NCBI RefSeq assembly: GCF_001748365.1
Contig: NZ_BDHH01000015.1
Location: 54,105-118,104, forward strand
From: Fusibacter sp. 3D3
GTDB lineage: Bacteria; Bacillota; Clostridia; Peptostreptococcales; Acidaminobacteraceae
Direction: 5' to 3'
DNA: 64,000 nt
Part shown: positions 1 through 7,276 of the stretch, one piece after another
Position numbering within the stretch: position 1 is the stretch's first letter
Layout: every line of letters starts with the position of its first letter
Program-made: the position numbers and the translations under genes
Notes under the pieces: model-generated
Database searches by the model: none
Seen by the model: only the letters and a program-made list of their open reading frames with translations
What the model was told of the DNA's origin: nothing

Positions 1-1
1 G

Positions 2-481
2 CGCTTTGAACCTGACAGAGCGATTACCAGAGCAGAAGCTATAACTGTTTTGGTAAAAGGATTGGGACTGAAAGCTGGCGTCTATCAGAAAGAGTTCTCA
101 GATGTAAATAAGGATCAGTGGTTTTCAGGGTATGTCAGTACGGCCAGTCGATATGGTATCGTAAAAGGATATGAAGATGGTACTTTTAGACCTGATCAAA
201 AAATCACGAGAGAAGAAGCTATTGTCATGGTTGCAGCAGCAATAAAAATCGTAGACAAAGAGCAACTTGATGTTTTTAATGATGAAAAAATGAATGCTGT
301 GCTCTCAAAGTTCAAAGATCATGAAGCTGTTTCAGATTGGTCAGCTCAGTCTATTGCGAATTGTACTGAAATGGGCATCGTAAAAGGCAACGACCAGATG
401 ATTAGGGCTAAAGAAGCTATACGGCGCTCGGAATTAACCGTATTGATAAGAGAACTGTTGAAAGTGCTTAATTTAATCTGA
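2..481 (+). CDS. S-layer homology (SLH) domain protein, C-terminal end (5' partial)
   Basis: The reading frame is open from the first bases of the window, so the gene starts upstream; the TTG at 50 is only an internal codon. The roughly 159 visible residues hold the end of one SLH repeat (an F-x-P-D followed by ITRAEA), a complete second repeat (FSDV, W, Y, GIVKGY, G-T-F-R-P-D, ITREEA) and a more divergent third repeat ending at the stop. SLH triplets anchor exported proteins to pyruvylated secondary cell-wall polymer, so this is the wall-binding end of a surface protein whose functional part lies outside the window. A strong terminator follows at once, so it is not co-transcribed with the collar proteins downstream. 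Confidence 0.85.
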   Translation, partial: RFEPDRAITRAEAITVLVKGLGLKAGVYQKEFSDVNKDQWFSGYVSTASRYGIVKGYEDGTFRPDQKITREEAIVMVAAAIKIVDKEQLDVFNDEKMNAVLSKFKDHEAVSDWSAQSIANCTEMGIVKGNDQMIRAKEAIRRSELTVLIRELLKVLNLI

Positions 482-501
482 TTTACAGAATAAAGGTTTT
501 G

Positions 502-545
502 GATCACCCTAAGTACAAGTGCATAGGGTGATCTGTCTTTTGATT
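502..545 (+). terminator. Rho-independent terminator after the SLH gene
   Basis: A perfect 10-bp stem (502-511 with 524-533) has a 12-nt loop and is followed by a T-rich stretch. It closes the SLH transcript before the promoter at 578. Confidence 0.8.
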
Positions 546-577
546 TTGAAAAAAACAACAAATGTTAAAAAAAATGT

Positions 578-606
578 TTGATATTGCATAAAAAAGGTAA
601 TAAAAT
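578..606 (+). promoter_or_regulatory. Sigma-A promoter for the collar-protein operon
   Basis: TTGATA at 578-583 and TAAAAT at 601-606 are separated by exactly 17 nt. The predicted start near 613 leaves a 5' leader of about 175 nt before the first collar gene. The same hexamers and spacing occur before the yloU-like gene (34528-34556). Confidence 0.7.
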
Positions 607-625
607 TAAGGTATTAAATTTATTA

Positions 626-733
626 AGAGTGTCAAAAGTCAAAAGGTGAGCAACTCTCTACTATAGGATGTCGTTTACGGGAAGTACGCGATAAAGCATA
701 TGTGAGAGGGGGTATGCGAAATTGACTTTTGAC
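626..733 (+). ncRNA. Unidentified structured leader upstream of the collar-protein genes
   Basis: A perfect 12-bp inverted repeat (631-642 with 722-733) encloses about 80 nt containing smaller hairpins, for example GCATA/TATGC at 695-716. An alternative short hairpin, AGAG 626-629 with CTCT 656-659, places the left arm of the 12-bp stem in its loop, so the two folds compete or form a pseudoknot. Together with the promoter at 578-606 this accounts for the roughly 300-nt gene-free stretch 482-788. I could not match it to a riboswitch class I know; signatures of c-di-GMP-I/II, SAM, lysine, glycine and T-box RNAs are absent. Its first 32 nt resemble the rbgA leader (63446-63477). A cis-regulatory RNA or a small mobile repeat are both possible. 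Confidence 0.45.
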
Positions 734-788
734 ATATTAACCAAGGTTGTGAAATTAAACTGAATTGAAAGTGAAAGGAGAAAACAAA

Positions 789-1406
789 ATGCTAGATCCT
801 TTGATAGGAACAATTATGCCTTGGGGAGCTACTTTTGCCCCTGTTGGCTGGCTTCGATGTGATGGGAGTACATTGGTGATTCAACAATATCAAGCGCTCT
901 ATTCTCTTATTGGGATAACTTATGGTGGGGATGGTCGTACGACGTTTAAATTACCAAACCTCAGTGCTTGTGTACCCATTGGAATGGGTAGTACATCAAT
1001 TGGGGGACTTTATGTGGGCATGACCATTGGTAGCGACTCCAGCACAGTAATCATTAACGAAAATACAATGCCGGCACATTCACATGCTTATAGCAGTATG
1101 AAAGTCAACCTCCCTGAACAAGAGGTAAATGTTTCATGGGAAGTGTCCCAAAATTTAGGAGAACGACCAGCGCCTCAAGAAAATGATTATCTAGGAGGCA
1201 GTAGTCTGTTTCTTTATCGAGATACAATAGGTCAAAGTGTCAACCTATCTGGTATATCAGGGACTGCTCCAGCTGTAAATGGCAGAGTTAAGGGAGATGT
1301 CAGTTCAACTGGGATGGGATCGCCAATTCAACTTACAAATGTTCAGCCAGTTCTAGGATTTGATTTTATCATTGCATATGATGGCATCTATCCAGAGAGA
1401 CCTTAA
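789..1406 (+). CDS. Phage tail collar domain protein (MdpB-like), copy 1
   Basis: The 205-residue protein opens with a typical tail-collar domain (residues about 1-60): G-T-I-M-P-W, F-A-P-x-G-W, C-D-G, Q-x-x-x-L-Y-x-L-I-G, Y-G-G-D-G and F-x-L-P-N-L. The C-terminal half is variable and ends in a conserved IIA-YDGIYPERP-type tail. The ATG at 789 follows AAAGGAG; an upstream in-frame start at 765 would translate the SD and is rejected. The family is annotated as microcystin-dependent or tail-fibre protein and occurs on chromosomes without phage; its role is poorly known. It leads a three-gene set transcribed from 578. No sheath, baseplate or tube gene is near. There is no signal peptide, so how or whether it leaves the cell is unclear. 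Confidence 0.8.
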   Translation: MLDPLIGTIMPWGATFAPVGWLRCDGSTLVIQQYQALYSLIGITYGGDGRTTFKLPNLSACVPIGMGSTSIGGLYVGMTIGSDSSTVIINENTMPAHSHAYSSMKVNLPEQEVNVSWEVSQNLGERPAPQENDYLGGSSLFLYRDTIGQSVNLSGISGTAPAVNGRVKGDVSSTGMGSPIQLTNVQPVLGFDFIIAYDGIYPERP

Positions 1407-1427
1407 ATTTAGAAAGGAGAAGCGCAA

Positions 1428-2048
1428 ATGGAAGTTTATTTAGGAACGATTTTGCCGTGGAGTATACCCTTTGCACCTTCTGGGTGGCATTTTTGTGATG
1501 GTTCGCTGTTACAAATCCAGCAATACGCTGCACTATACAGTTTGATTGGAACTCAATATGGTGGGAATGGAAGTAGCAATTTTGCTTTACCTGATCTCAG
1601 AGGACGTTCTCCGATAGGGACGATTTATGCAGGTAGTGAAATGATTCAAAGAGGCACTGTTCTTGGTGTTGCAAATCAAAATATATTACTAGTTGAAAAT
1701 AATCTGCCAGCACATACGCATGTAGTAGCTGACCAAATGGTTTCAATTAGTGAAAGACCTGTCACGACTTCTTTCTATGGGACTTCAGATGATGGCGGTC
1801 ACGATGTGCCTCAAGATGGCGATTATCTAGGGGCATCAACAACAGCTTCTAAAATGTATCGAGGTGCACTGGATACCTCTACAGCTTTATCAGGAGTGAC
1901 TGGCAGTGTTGCTGAAAGTTCAAGTCAAGTCGACGGAAATTTAGGCCGTACGGGTGGTGGAGCAGCATGGACTCTATCTAGAGTACAACCGAGTATGGTA
2001 ATCAATTATATTATTGCACTTCAAGGTTATTATCCACAGAGACCATAA
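1428..2048 (+). CDS. Phage tail collar domain protein (MdpB-like), copy 2
   Basis: This 206-residue paralogue of the preceding gene starts 21 nt downstream behind GAAAGGAG. It shows the same collar signature (GTILPW, F-A-P-S-G-W, F-C-D-G, Y-G-G-N-G, F-A-L-P-D-L-R-G) and the same closing pattern (VQPS near the end and YYPQRP). The histidine pair in LPAHTH is shared in spirit with copies 1 (MPAHSH) and 3 (MPSHGH), which suggests a conserved, perhaps metal-binding, site after the collar domain. The middle sequence differs strongly between copies, as expected for related subunits of one assembly rather than a recent duplication. Function unknown. Confidence 0.8.
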   Translation: MEVYLGTILPWSIPFAPSGWHFCDGSLLQIQQYAALYSLIGTQYGGNGSSNFALPDLRGRSPIGTIYAGSEMIQRGTVLGVANQNILLVENNLPAHTHVVADQMVSISERPVTTSFYGTSDDGGHDVPQDGDYLGASTTASKMYRGALDTSTALSGVTGSVAESSSQVDGNLGRTGGGAAWTLSRVQPSMVINYIIALQGYYPQRP

Positions 2049-2094
2049 TAGCACTAAAAATTATAGACTATAGGAATAAAGAGAGGAGAAAAAA

Positions 2095-2724
2095 ATGGAT
2101 TATTTTCTCGGTACGATTGTACTGTGGCCAATGTCATGGGCACCAGTAGGCTGGGCGTTTTGTGATGGTAGGTTATTGTCAATTAATGAATATGAGGCGT
2201 TATTTTCGTTGATTGGAACGTCTTATGGTGGAAATGGCGTCACAAATTTTGGATTGCCAAATTTTCAAGGGTATATTGCTGTAGGCGCTGGTGCAAGTCC
2301 TTTAGGAAATCTTAGTCTAGGGAATTCTTGTGGTTCCTATTCTACAAATACTGTAATTGGTGGAACCAGCATGCCGTCACATGGACACGCTTTTTTAGGA
2401 ACTTGTGAAGTACCTTCATCTACCTTTCCAATAGCATTTCAGACCTCAGCAAATGAGGGAGACCGAAATATGCCACAAGATAATGATTACTTATCGGCAA
2501 CAACACGATTAAAAGGACGTCCTGTAAATCTATATAGGGGTACACTTGGAACTGAAGCGACTCTATCAGGGATAGGCGGGACTGTGAGTGCAAAAGAAAT
2601 TACACTTTTGGGTAATACGAGTGTCTCTGGACATTCACGGCCGATCGAAGTTTCTAATGTGCAAAAAAGCTTTGTATTGAATTATATTATTGCAGTCACG
2701 GGGCTTTATCCTGATAGACCATAA
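2095..2724 (+). CDS. Phage tail collar domain protein (MdpB-like), copy 3
   Basis: The third tandem paralogue has 209 residues, with GAGAGGAG as SD. The collar signature is complete (GTIVLW, W-A-P-V-G-W, F-C-D-G-R, Y-G-G-N-G, F-G-L-P-N-F) and the C-terminus again ends in LYPDRP. It shares the D-N-D-Y-L/D-G-D-Y-L-type mid-protein motif with copies 1 and 2. A terminator follows immediately, so the three collar genes form a closed transcription unit of their own. The family match is clear; the physiological role is not. Confidence 0.8.
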   Translation: MDYFLGTIVLWPMSWAPVGWAFCDGRLLSINEYEALFSLIGTSYGGNGVTNFGLPNFQGYIAVGAGASPLGNLSLGNSCGSYSTNTVIGGTSMPSHGHAFLGTCEVPSSTFPIAFQTSANEGDRNMPQDNDYLSATTRLKGRPVNLYRGTLGTEATLSGIGGTVSAKEITLLGNTSVSGHSRPIEVSNVQKSFVLNYIIAVTGLYPDRP

Positions 2725-2744
2725 GTTAGAGGTTTAAATAAAAG

Positions 2745-2783
2745 ATCACTCAGAAGCACATCGCTCTGAGTGGTTATTTTTTT
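2745..2783 (+). terminator. Terminator of the collar-protein operon
   Basis: An 8-bp stem, CACTCAGA (2747-2754) with TCTGAGTG (2765-2772), is followed by GGTTATTTTTTT. Confidence 0.8.
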
Positions 2784-2806
2784 GATCATAAAAAAATATG
2801 ATTAGA

Positions 2807-2834
2807 TTGGATCAAAAGAGTTCATATATATACT
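2807..2834 (+). promoter_or_regulatory. Promoter of the M20 dipeptidase gene
   Basis: TTGGAT (2807-2812) and TATACT (2829-2834) are 16 nt apart. The -10 lies 17 nt before the ATG at 2852. It sits inside the longest possible ORF, which argues for the downstream start. Confidence 0.5.
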
Positions 2835-2851
2835 ATAAGGGAGGGATACGT

Positions 2852-4195
2852 ATGAAAATCAATGAAGCGGTTGTGACATTAAAAGATCCAATGATTCGTG
2901 ATATTATTAGACTGATAAAAATCCCTAGTATAATTGAAGAAAATCAATCGGAAAAACCTTTTGGAAACGCAATAGATGATGCTTTAAAATGCGCACTTCA
3001 AATTGCTGAAGAACTTGGGTTTAGAACTTACTATGATCCAAAGGGTTATTATGGATATGCAGAAATAGGTGCAGGTGAATCGTTAATCGGAATACTGGGA
3101 CATCTTGATGTGGTTCCAGAAGGGGATCATGCAAACTGGACTTATCCACCCTTTGAGGGTGTGTTAAAAGACAATAAACTTTACGGGCGAGGCACTCAAG
3201 ACGACAAGGGACCACTTGTTGCAGCCCTGTATGCTGTTAAAGCGCTTATGGATCTTCAGGTTGATTTTAATAAACGTGTTAGAATTATATTTGGAACAGA
3301 TGAAGAAAATCAATGGCGGGGCATTTGTCGATATATGAAGGAACAAGAGGTTCCTCAATTTGGGTTTACACCAGATTCATCTTTTCCTGTGATCTTTGCT
3401 GAAAAAGGATTGCTTCAAATTAAGCTTAAATCTACAAAGGCATCACCCGTAACAATTAGAGCAGGGAATGCATTGAATACAGTACCAGAGTCCGCACAAA
3501 TAGCTTGTAATGATTATATAAAGTTAGAAAAAACGCTTAAGAAAAATGGATTCGATTATGAAAATGATGGCGATGAAATTATCGTTATTGGGAGAAACGC
3601 TCATGCGGCTAAACCCAATTTAGGAATCAACGCGATCACACGTTTAGTACTTGCACTTAAAGAAATGGGGCTAAAGTCTCCAGGAATTGATTTTTTATCA
3701 GATAAAATAGGTCTTACCAATTATGGAGAGTTGATTTTTGGGGATTGCCAAGATGAGGTCTCGGGTAAATTGACCATAAATGTTGGCAAGATCGATTTTT
3801 CAAAACACGGGGAGGTCATTGGAATTGATATAAGGTTTCCGGTTACTGTGAGTAAGACTTTCATTGAAAACGCCATTATGCGCGTGGCAGAAAAATACAA
3901 TTTGATCTATGATGAGTTTGATTATCTGAAACCCAATTATATGGAGAAAGAACATCCATCGGTAGCTAAATTGACCCAAGTCTACATTGATGAAACAGGA
4001 CTTGATGGCACCCCACTCTCAACAGGAGGTGCAACTTATGCAAGAGCAATGAAAAACTGTGTGGCATTTGGAGCCATATTTCCAGGACAAGAAAGAGTGG
4101 CACATCAAGTCGACGAATATATGGATTTAGATTTTTTAATTAAAGCAGCACAAATTTATGCAAAATCAATTAAGGCCTTGCTGGACGAAGACTAA
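2852..4195 (+). CDS. M20 family Sapep-type dipeptidase (PepV-like)
   Basis: This 447-residue cytosolic metallopeptidase probably releases amino acids from dipeptides. The M20 metal-site motifs are visible: G-H-L-D-V-V-P-E-G followed by W-x-x-x-P-F-x-G and GRGTQDDKGP (second metal-ligand Asp), then GTDEENQW (catalytic and ligand Glu), FTPDSSFP, and the C-terminal STGGATYARAM and HQVDEYM ligand regions. The central lid/dimer domain carries the NAHAAKPNLGINAI stretch of the PepV/Sapep branch. The ATG at 2852 has AAGGGAGGG in front and a promoter immediately upstream. Length fits the family (about 450-470). It stands alone between two terminators. The exact substrate cannot be told from sequence. 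Confidence 0.85.
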   Translation: MKINEAVVTLKDPMIRDIIRLIKIPSIIEENQSEKPFGNAIDDALKCALQIAEELGFRTYYDPKGYYGYAEIGAGESLIGILGHLDVVPEGDHANWTYPPFEGVLKDNKLYGRGTQDDKGPLVAALYAVKALMDLQVDFNKRVRIIFGTDEENQWRGICRYMKEQEVPQFGFTPDSSFPVIFAEKGLLQIKLKSTKASPVTIRAGNALNTVPESAQIACNDYIKLEKTLKKNGFDYENDGDEIIVIGRNAHAAKPNLGINAITRLVLALKEMGLKSPGIDFLSDKIGLTNYGELIFGDCQDEVSGKLTINVGKIDFSKHGEVIGIDIRFPVTVSKTFIENAIMRVAEKYNLIYDEFDYLKPNYMEKEHPSVAKLTQVYIDETGLDGTPLSTGGATYARAMKNCVAFGAIFPGQERVAHQVDEYMDLDFLIKAAQIYAKSIKALLDED

Positions 4196-4230
4196 TGATA
4201 TATCCTTACTAAGGATATAAATTAAAAAGA

Positions 4231-4267
4231 CGCTTTGGGAGAGACGATCCTCCTAAAGCGTTTTTTT
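4231..4267 (+). terminator. Terminator of the dipeptidase gene
   Basis: An 11-bp stem (4231-4241 with 4250-4260, one G-U pair) has an 8-nt loop and is followed by seven T. A second small palindrome, TATATCCTT/AAGGATATA, lies just before it at about 4199-4219. Confidence 0.8.
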
Positions 4268-4282
4268 CGTAAATAAATTAAG

Positions 4283-4603
4283 TTAAAAAAAGGCAGATAC
4301 TTTATCCATGAATATACAGATGTCATCAAACATCAAATTGTATTTCACATTATTGGCATTCTCAACGAACGAAGAATTGAGTTTGTAGACATTAGTCAAG
4401 CGCATGAGCGAGGATTCTGAATGAATAATCTCAGCGGTTGATGAATTGTATTTTGTTGAAGCAAACCAATTATCCGATACAATTTCTATATTTTCTTTTA
4501 AGATGATCAGCCATCCTATGCCCTCTACATAGATTTCTACCATTTCTTTTTTAGTGTTTTCAAAATATTGAATTAAAGCGTCTGCTTTTGCTCGTGAACT
4601 CAT
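4283..4603 (-). CDS. Hypothetical protein, 106 residues
   Basis: I do not recognise this protein. It is soluble-looking, with mixed charge, no signal peptide, no transmembrane segment and no cysteine-rich motif; aromatic residues are spread through an alternating hydrophobic pattern that suggests a small alpha/beta fold. The coding call rests on a good SD (GGAGGT, 8 nt before the ATG), a plausible promoter at 4632-4660 on the same strand, and placement between the dipeptidase terminator and the divergent SDR gene. It is a single-gene unit. Confidence 0.65.
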   Translation of the reverse strand: MSSRAKADALIQYFENTKKEMVEIYVEGIGWLIILKENIEIVSDNWFASTKYNSSTAEIIHSESSLMRLTNVYKLNSSFVENANNVKYNLMFDDICIFMDKVSAFF

Positions 4604-4631
4604 AAAATGAATACCTCCATTCTTTTTTTAT

Positions 4632-4660
4632 AGTATACCTAATTTTAAACTAAAAAACAA
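4632..4660 (-). promoter_or_regulatory. Promoter of the 106-residue hypothetical gene
   Basis: On the minus strand TTGTTT (4660-4655) and TATACT (4637-4632) are 17 nt apart, about 30 nt before the start codon. Confidence 0.5.
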
Positions 4661-4670
4661 AATAAATATT

Positions 4671-4699
4671 TTGGCATTGGAATTGCGTATTACTATAGT
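4671..4699 (+). promoter_or_regulatory. Promoter of the SDR reductase gene
   Basis: TTGGCA (4671-4676), a 17-nt spacer and TATAGT (4694-4699) precede the ATG at 4737. It is divergent from the promoter at 4632-4660. Confidence 0.55.
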
Positions 4700-4736
4700 G
4701 AAATGATTTAGTAAGGTCATTGAAAGGAGAATAGAT

Positions 4737-5459
4737 ATGAAACGTTTAGAAGGTAAAGTGGCAATTGTAACAGGCGGTGCAAGCGGTATAGGCAGTTCTA
4801 TCTGCGATGCATTCGTAAGAGAGGGTGCATTGGTGGTTTCTGCGGATATGAAAATACCAACAGAAAGTCGATCAAATGTTGAAGATGTGGCATTGAATGT
4901 AACAAATCGTACAGAAATCGAACAATTTGTAAGCGATACTGTAAAGAAATATGGACACATTGATATTTTGGTTAACAATGCGGGTATCACTAAGGATGCA
5001 TTGATCCACAAAATGACTGAAGAGATGTGGGATGTCGTCATAGATGTCAATCTCAAAGGCGTATTCAATTTAACGCAGGCTGTGGGACCGCATATGATGG
5101 AAAACGGTAAAGGGTCTATTATAAACATAGCATCTGTTGTGGGTGAATATGGAAACGTTGGTCAAACAAATTATGCTGCAACTAAGGCTGGCGTTATTGG
5201 AATGGCTAAATCGTGGGCTAAAGAGTTCTCTAGAAAAGGCGCTGCTGTCAGAGTGAATTCAGTAGCACCAGGTTATGTCAATACTGAAATGATGAAAACA
5301 GTACCCGATAAAGTTTTGGATCCAATCAGAGAGAAAACCATGTTAGGCCGATTAGGAGAACCAGAAGAAATCGCAAATGCAGTTCTTTTTTTAGCAAGCG
5401 ATGAGTCTTCCTTTATTACGGGTCATACTTTGTCTGTAAATGGTGGTTTAAGATTATAA
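4737..5459 (+). CDS. Short-chain dehydrogenase, FabG/PhaB-like 3-oxoacyl reductase
   Basis: The 240-residue protein has a classical SDR fold: TGGASGIG nucleotide loop (residues 12-19), NNAG (80-83), and a catalytic tetrad N105, S133, Y146 and K150 (YAATK). It ends in the GHTLSVNGGLRL-type tail of FabG proteins. Members reduce 3-oxoacyl-ACP or 3-oxoacyl-CoA to the (R)-3-hydroxy form with NAD(P)H. It is not in a fab operon; the next gene is a MaoC hydratase whose family acts on (R)-3-hydroxyacyl thioesters. That suggests an acyl-CoA role (PhaB-like) rather than bulk fatty-acid synthesis, but this is inference. Confidence 0.8.
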   Translation: MKRLEGKVAIVTGGASGIGSSICDAFVREGALVVSADMKIPTESRSNVEDVALNVTNRTEIEQFVSDTVKKYGHIDILVNNAGITKDALIHKMTEEMWDVVIDVNLKGVFNLTQAVGPHMMENGKGSIINIASVVGEYGNVGQTNYAATKAGVIGMAKSWAKEFSRKGAAVRVNSVAPGYVNTEMMKTVPDKVLDPIREKTMLGRLGEPEEIANAVLFLASDESSFITGHTLSVNGGLRL

Positions 5460-5575
5460 AAGTGATCAGATTTGTTTACAGTTTTAAGTCGGATTACAGA
5501 AAAGTGTCAAGTAAAATGGACACTGTCATATAAATGAGACAATTATTATAGAAGTTACAGCTGAGGAGGAAGCCT

Positions 5576-5998
5576 ATGCAAGGTAAATCTATTCAAGAAA
5601 TTGAGATTGGTGATTTCGCAGTATTTCAAAAGACAATCTCAGAAAGTGATGTATATCTATATGCTGGGATTAGTGGAGATTTTAATCCAGCTCATATAAA
5701 TGCAGTAGAGGCGAGTAAGGGCATGTTTCAAGAGCGGATTGCACATGGCATGTTGACAGCAAGCTTGATCTCGACGGTTTTAGGCTGTCATTTACCAGGT
5801 CCAGGGACTATTTACTTGGGACAAGAATTGAAATTTAAGAAACCTGTACATTTTGGCGACACCATTGAAGCAAAAGCAGAGGTTGTGGAAATGGATGTTG
5901 AGCGCAACAGGATTATCATGAAGACTACAGCAATGAACCAAAAGGGAGAACTTGTTTTAGAAGGTAAGGCGACGGTGATGCCTCCTGTAAAAGCATAA
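5576..5998 (+). CDS. MaoC-like (R)-specific enoyl-CoA hydratase (PhaJ-like)
   Basis: The 140-residue hot-dog-fold protein has the hydratase-2 signature: D35 and H40 in SGDFNPAHI form the catalytic pair, followed by the IAHGML substrate-tunnel segment and the LKFKKPVHFGDTI beta strand. Such enzymes interconvert trans-2-enoyl-CoA and (R)-3-hydroxyacyl-CoA. Length is that of stand-alone PhaJ. The SD GAGGAGG precedes the ATG. It lies 116 nt after the SDR gene and may be transcribed with it; the gap holds a 6-bp hairpin (AGTGTC/GACACT near 5502-5523) without a T-tract. Confidence 0.8.
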   Translation: MQGKSIQEIEIGDFAVFQKTISESDVYLYAGISGDFNPAHINAVEASKGMFQERIAHGMLTASLISTVLGCHLPGPGTIYLGQELKFKKPVHFGDTIEAKAEVVEMDVERNRIIMKTTAMNQKGELVLEGKATVMPPVKA

Positions 5999-6013
5999 TA
6001 GCATTCAAGGCAT

Positions 6014-6056
6014 AAAGAACTGCATCCGGTTAATACGGAGACAGTTCTTTTATTAT
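6014..6056. terminator. Bidirectional terminator between the convergent MaoC and carboxypeptidase genes
   Basis: A long hairpin, AAAGAACTG (6014-6022) with CAGTTCTTT (6042-6050), has an inner TCCG/CGGA pair. A-rich and T-rich flanks on the two sides allow function in both directions. Confidence 0.7.
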
Positions 6057-7265
6057 GAGATCGACACCGAGTAAATACTCAGTGTCGTCAAAAAAGACAA
6101 TTTTACCGACGGGAAGCAAAGTGGTAAGGTCGGGACTTATCTTCCAAAGCGGATTTAGGATGATGGTATATTCAATATTACCTGATTTGGGGTATGGAAT
6201 TGAGATTGAATCACTTGGAAAAATGCCATAATTTTCGGGCAATTCAATATCGGTTGTAAATATGGGGACATCTTCTTTGCACAATGCATATAGTAGACAT
6301 TGCTCTTTTGCATACTGGATTAATGTGGTTGAAATGTTATTTTTGCGATATTTGGAAGAGGCGCCAAGTACAATAGAAACCACTTTTTTTTTCGATGAAA
6401 AAGTATTGAACTGATGTGTAATGTCATCGATAATAGTGGTGTCAGCTTTACCAAAATCAAGCGTTGCGGTGGTCACTTGGCAATAACCTGCATAATTAGT
6501 GAAACCCGTTTTAAATCCATTGACTTCTGGAATGGTTTCAAGTAGTGAATTTGTATTTTTTTTGATGATTTGCTTAGAATTTAGTGTCCAACTTTCAAGG
6601 TTGGTAATGTCAGTGATTTCAGGATATTTATCCAGTAGATACTGAGTGAGTTTGAGTAAATCAGCGCTGTTCATCATGTTTTGTTTTAGAAGTGCATTTT
6701 TAGACGAATCATATTGGGTCAAGCCAGAAGCATTTACAAATGAAACTGAATTGAATCCGAGTGATTTTGATTTTTGATTCATCAATGTCACAAATGAAGA
6801 CTCTGAACCAGCGATGTGTTCTGCAAGTGCAACCGCTGCATCATTTGAAGAGCATATGAGCATGCCGTGAAGTAAATCATCTACACTTACTTGTTCTCCA
6901 GCATATAACTTCAATCCGTTTCCATCTTGAGAAAGTGCGTGATTGCTTATAGTGACGAGATCTGTCAAAGCAAGATGTCCTTTTTCAATTTCATCAAGAA
7001 TAATACTCAAGGTCATTAATTTCGTTAAACTGGCAATACCGAGTGGTTTGGAAGCGTTATATGCAAAAATATCATAGTATCCATCTAGATCTGAAAGCAT
7101 AAAGGCTTCTGAGAAGTGGGTAAGGTCATAGAGGTTTCCAACGTCTTTGGGTTTAATAATTTCGCTACCAAAAGCAAGCATAGGGGAACTCAGTAGGCTG
7201 AAGGCGATTAAAAGAGGCGCATATTTTTGGATCATCGTTTTTTTGAATAAAAATTTAAATGTCAT
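6030..7265 (-). CDS. Serine-type D-alanyl-D-alanine carboxypeptidase (PBP5-like)
   Basis: The 411-residue exported protein trims the terminal D-Ala of peptidoglycan stem peptides. The active-site triad motifs of the S11 family are intact: SLTK (S79, K82), SSN (139-141) and KTG (252-254). An N-terminal hydrophobic segment (about 13-33) ends in a plausible signal cleavage region (MLAFGSE). A C-terminal domain of about 90 residues follows the catalytic core, as in DacA/DacF. The SD AGAGGAG is good. It lies 11 nt after the lipoprotein gene on the same strand and is probably co-transcribed with it. Confidence 0.85.
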   Translation of the reverse strand: MTFKFLFKKTMIQKYAPLLIAFSLLSSPMLAFGSEIIKPKDVGNLYDLTHFSEAFMLSDLDGYYDIFAYNASKPLGIASLTKLMTLSIILDEIEKGHLALTDLVTISNHALSQDGNGLKLYAGEQVSVDDLLHGMLICSSNDAAVALAEHIAGSESSFVTLMNQKSKSLGFNSVSFVNASGLTQYDSSKNALLKQNMMNSADLLKLTQYLLDKYPEITDITNLESWTLNSKQIIKKNTNSLLETIPEVNGFKTGFTNYAGYCQVTTATLDFGKADTTIIDDITHQFNTFSSKKKVVSIVLGASSKYRKNNISTTLIQYAKEQCLLYALCKEDVPIFTTDIELPENYGIFPSDSISIPYPKSGNIEYTIILNPLWKISPDLTTLLPVGKIVFFDDTEYLLGVDLIIKELSPY

Positions 7266-7276
7266 AAACGCTCCTC

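Noticed and set aside
626-733. Leader before the collar genes as a c-di-GMP riboswitch
   Set aside because: A diguanylate cyclase in the window made this attractive, but the conserved GACGCAAAGCC-type core of class I and the class II core are both absent.
765-788. Upstream in-frame start for the first collar gene
   Set aside because: It would translate the AAAGGAG ribosome-binding site; ATG 789 is correctly spaced.
789-2724. Prophage
   Set aside because: Only the collar domains are phage-like; there are no structural, replication, lysis or integration genes and no att-like repeats around them.
4628-5128. 166-residue ORF antisense to the SDR gene
   Set aside because: It mirrors the strongly conserved SDR frame, has no SD and no recognisable protein pattern.
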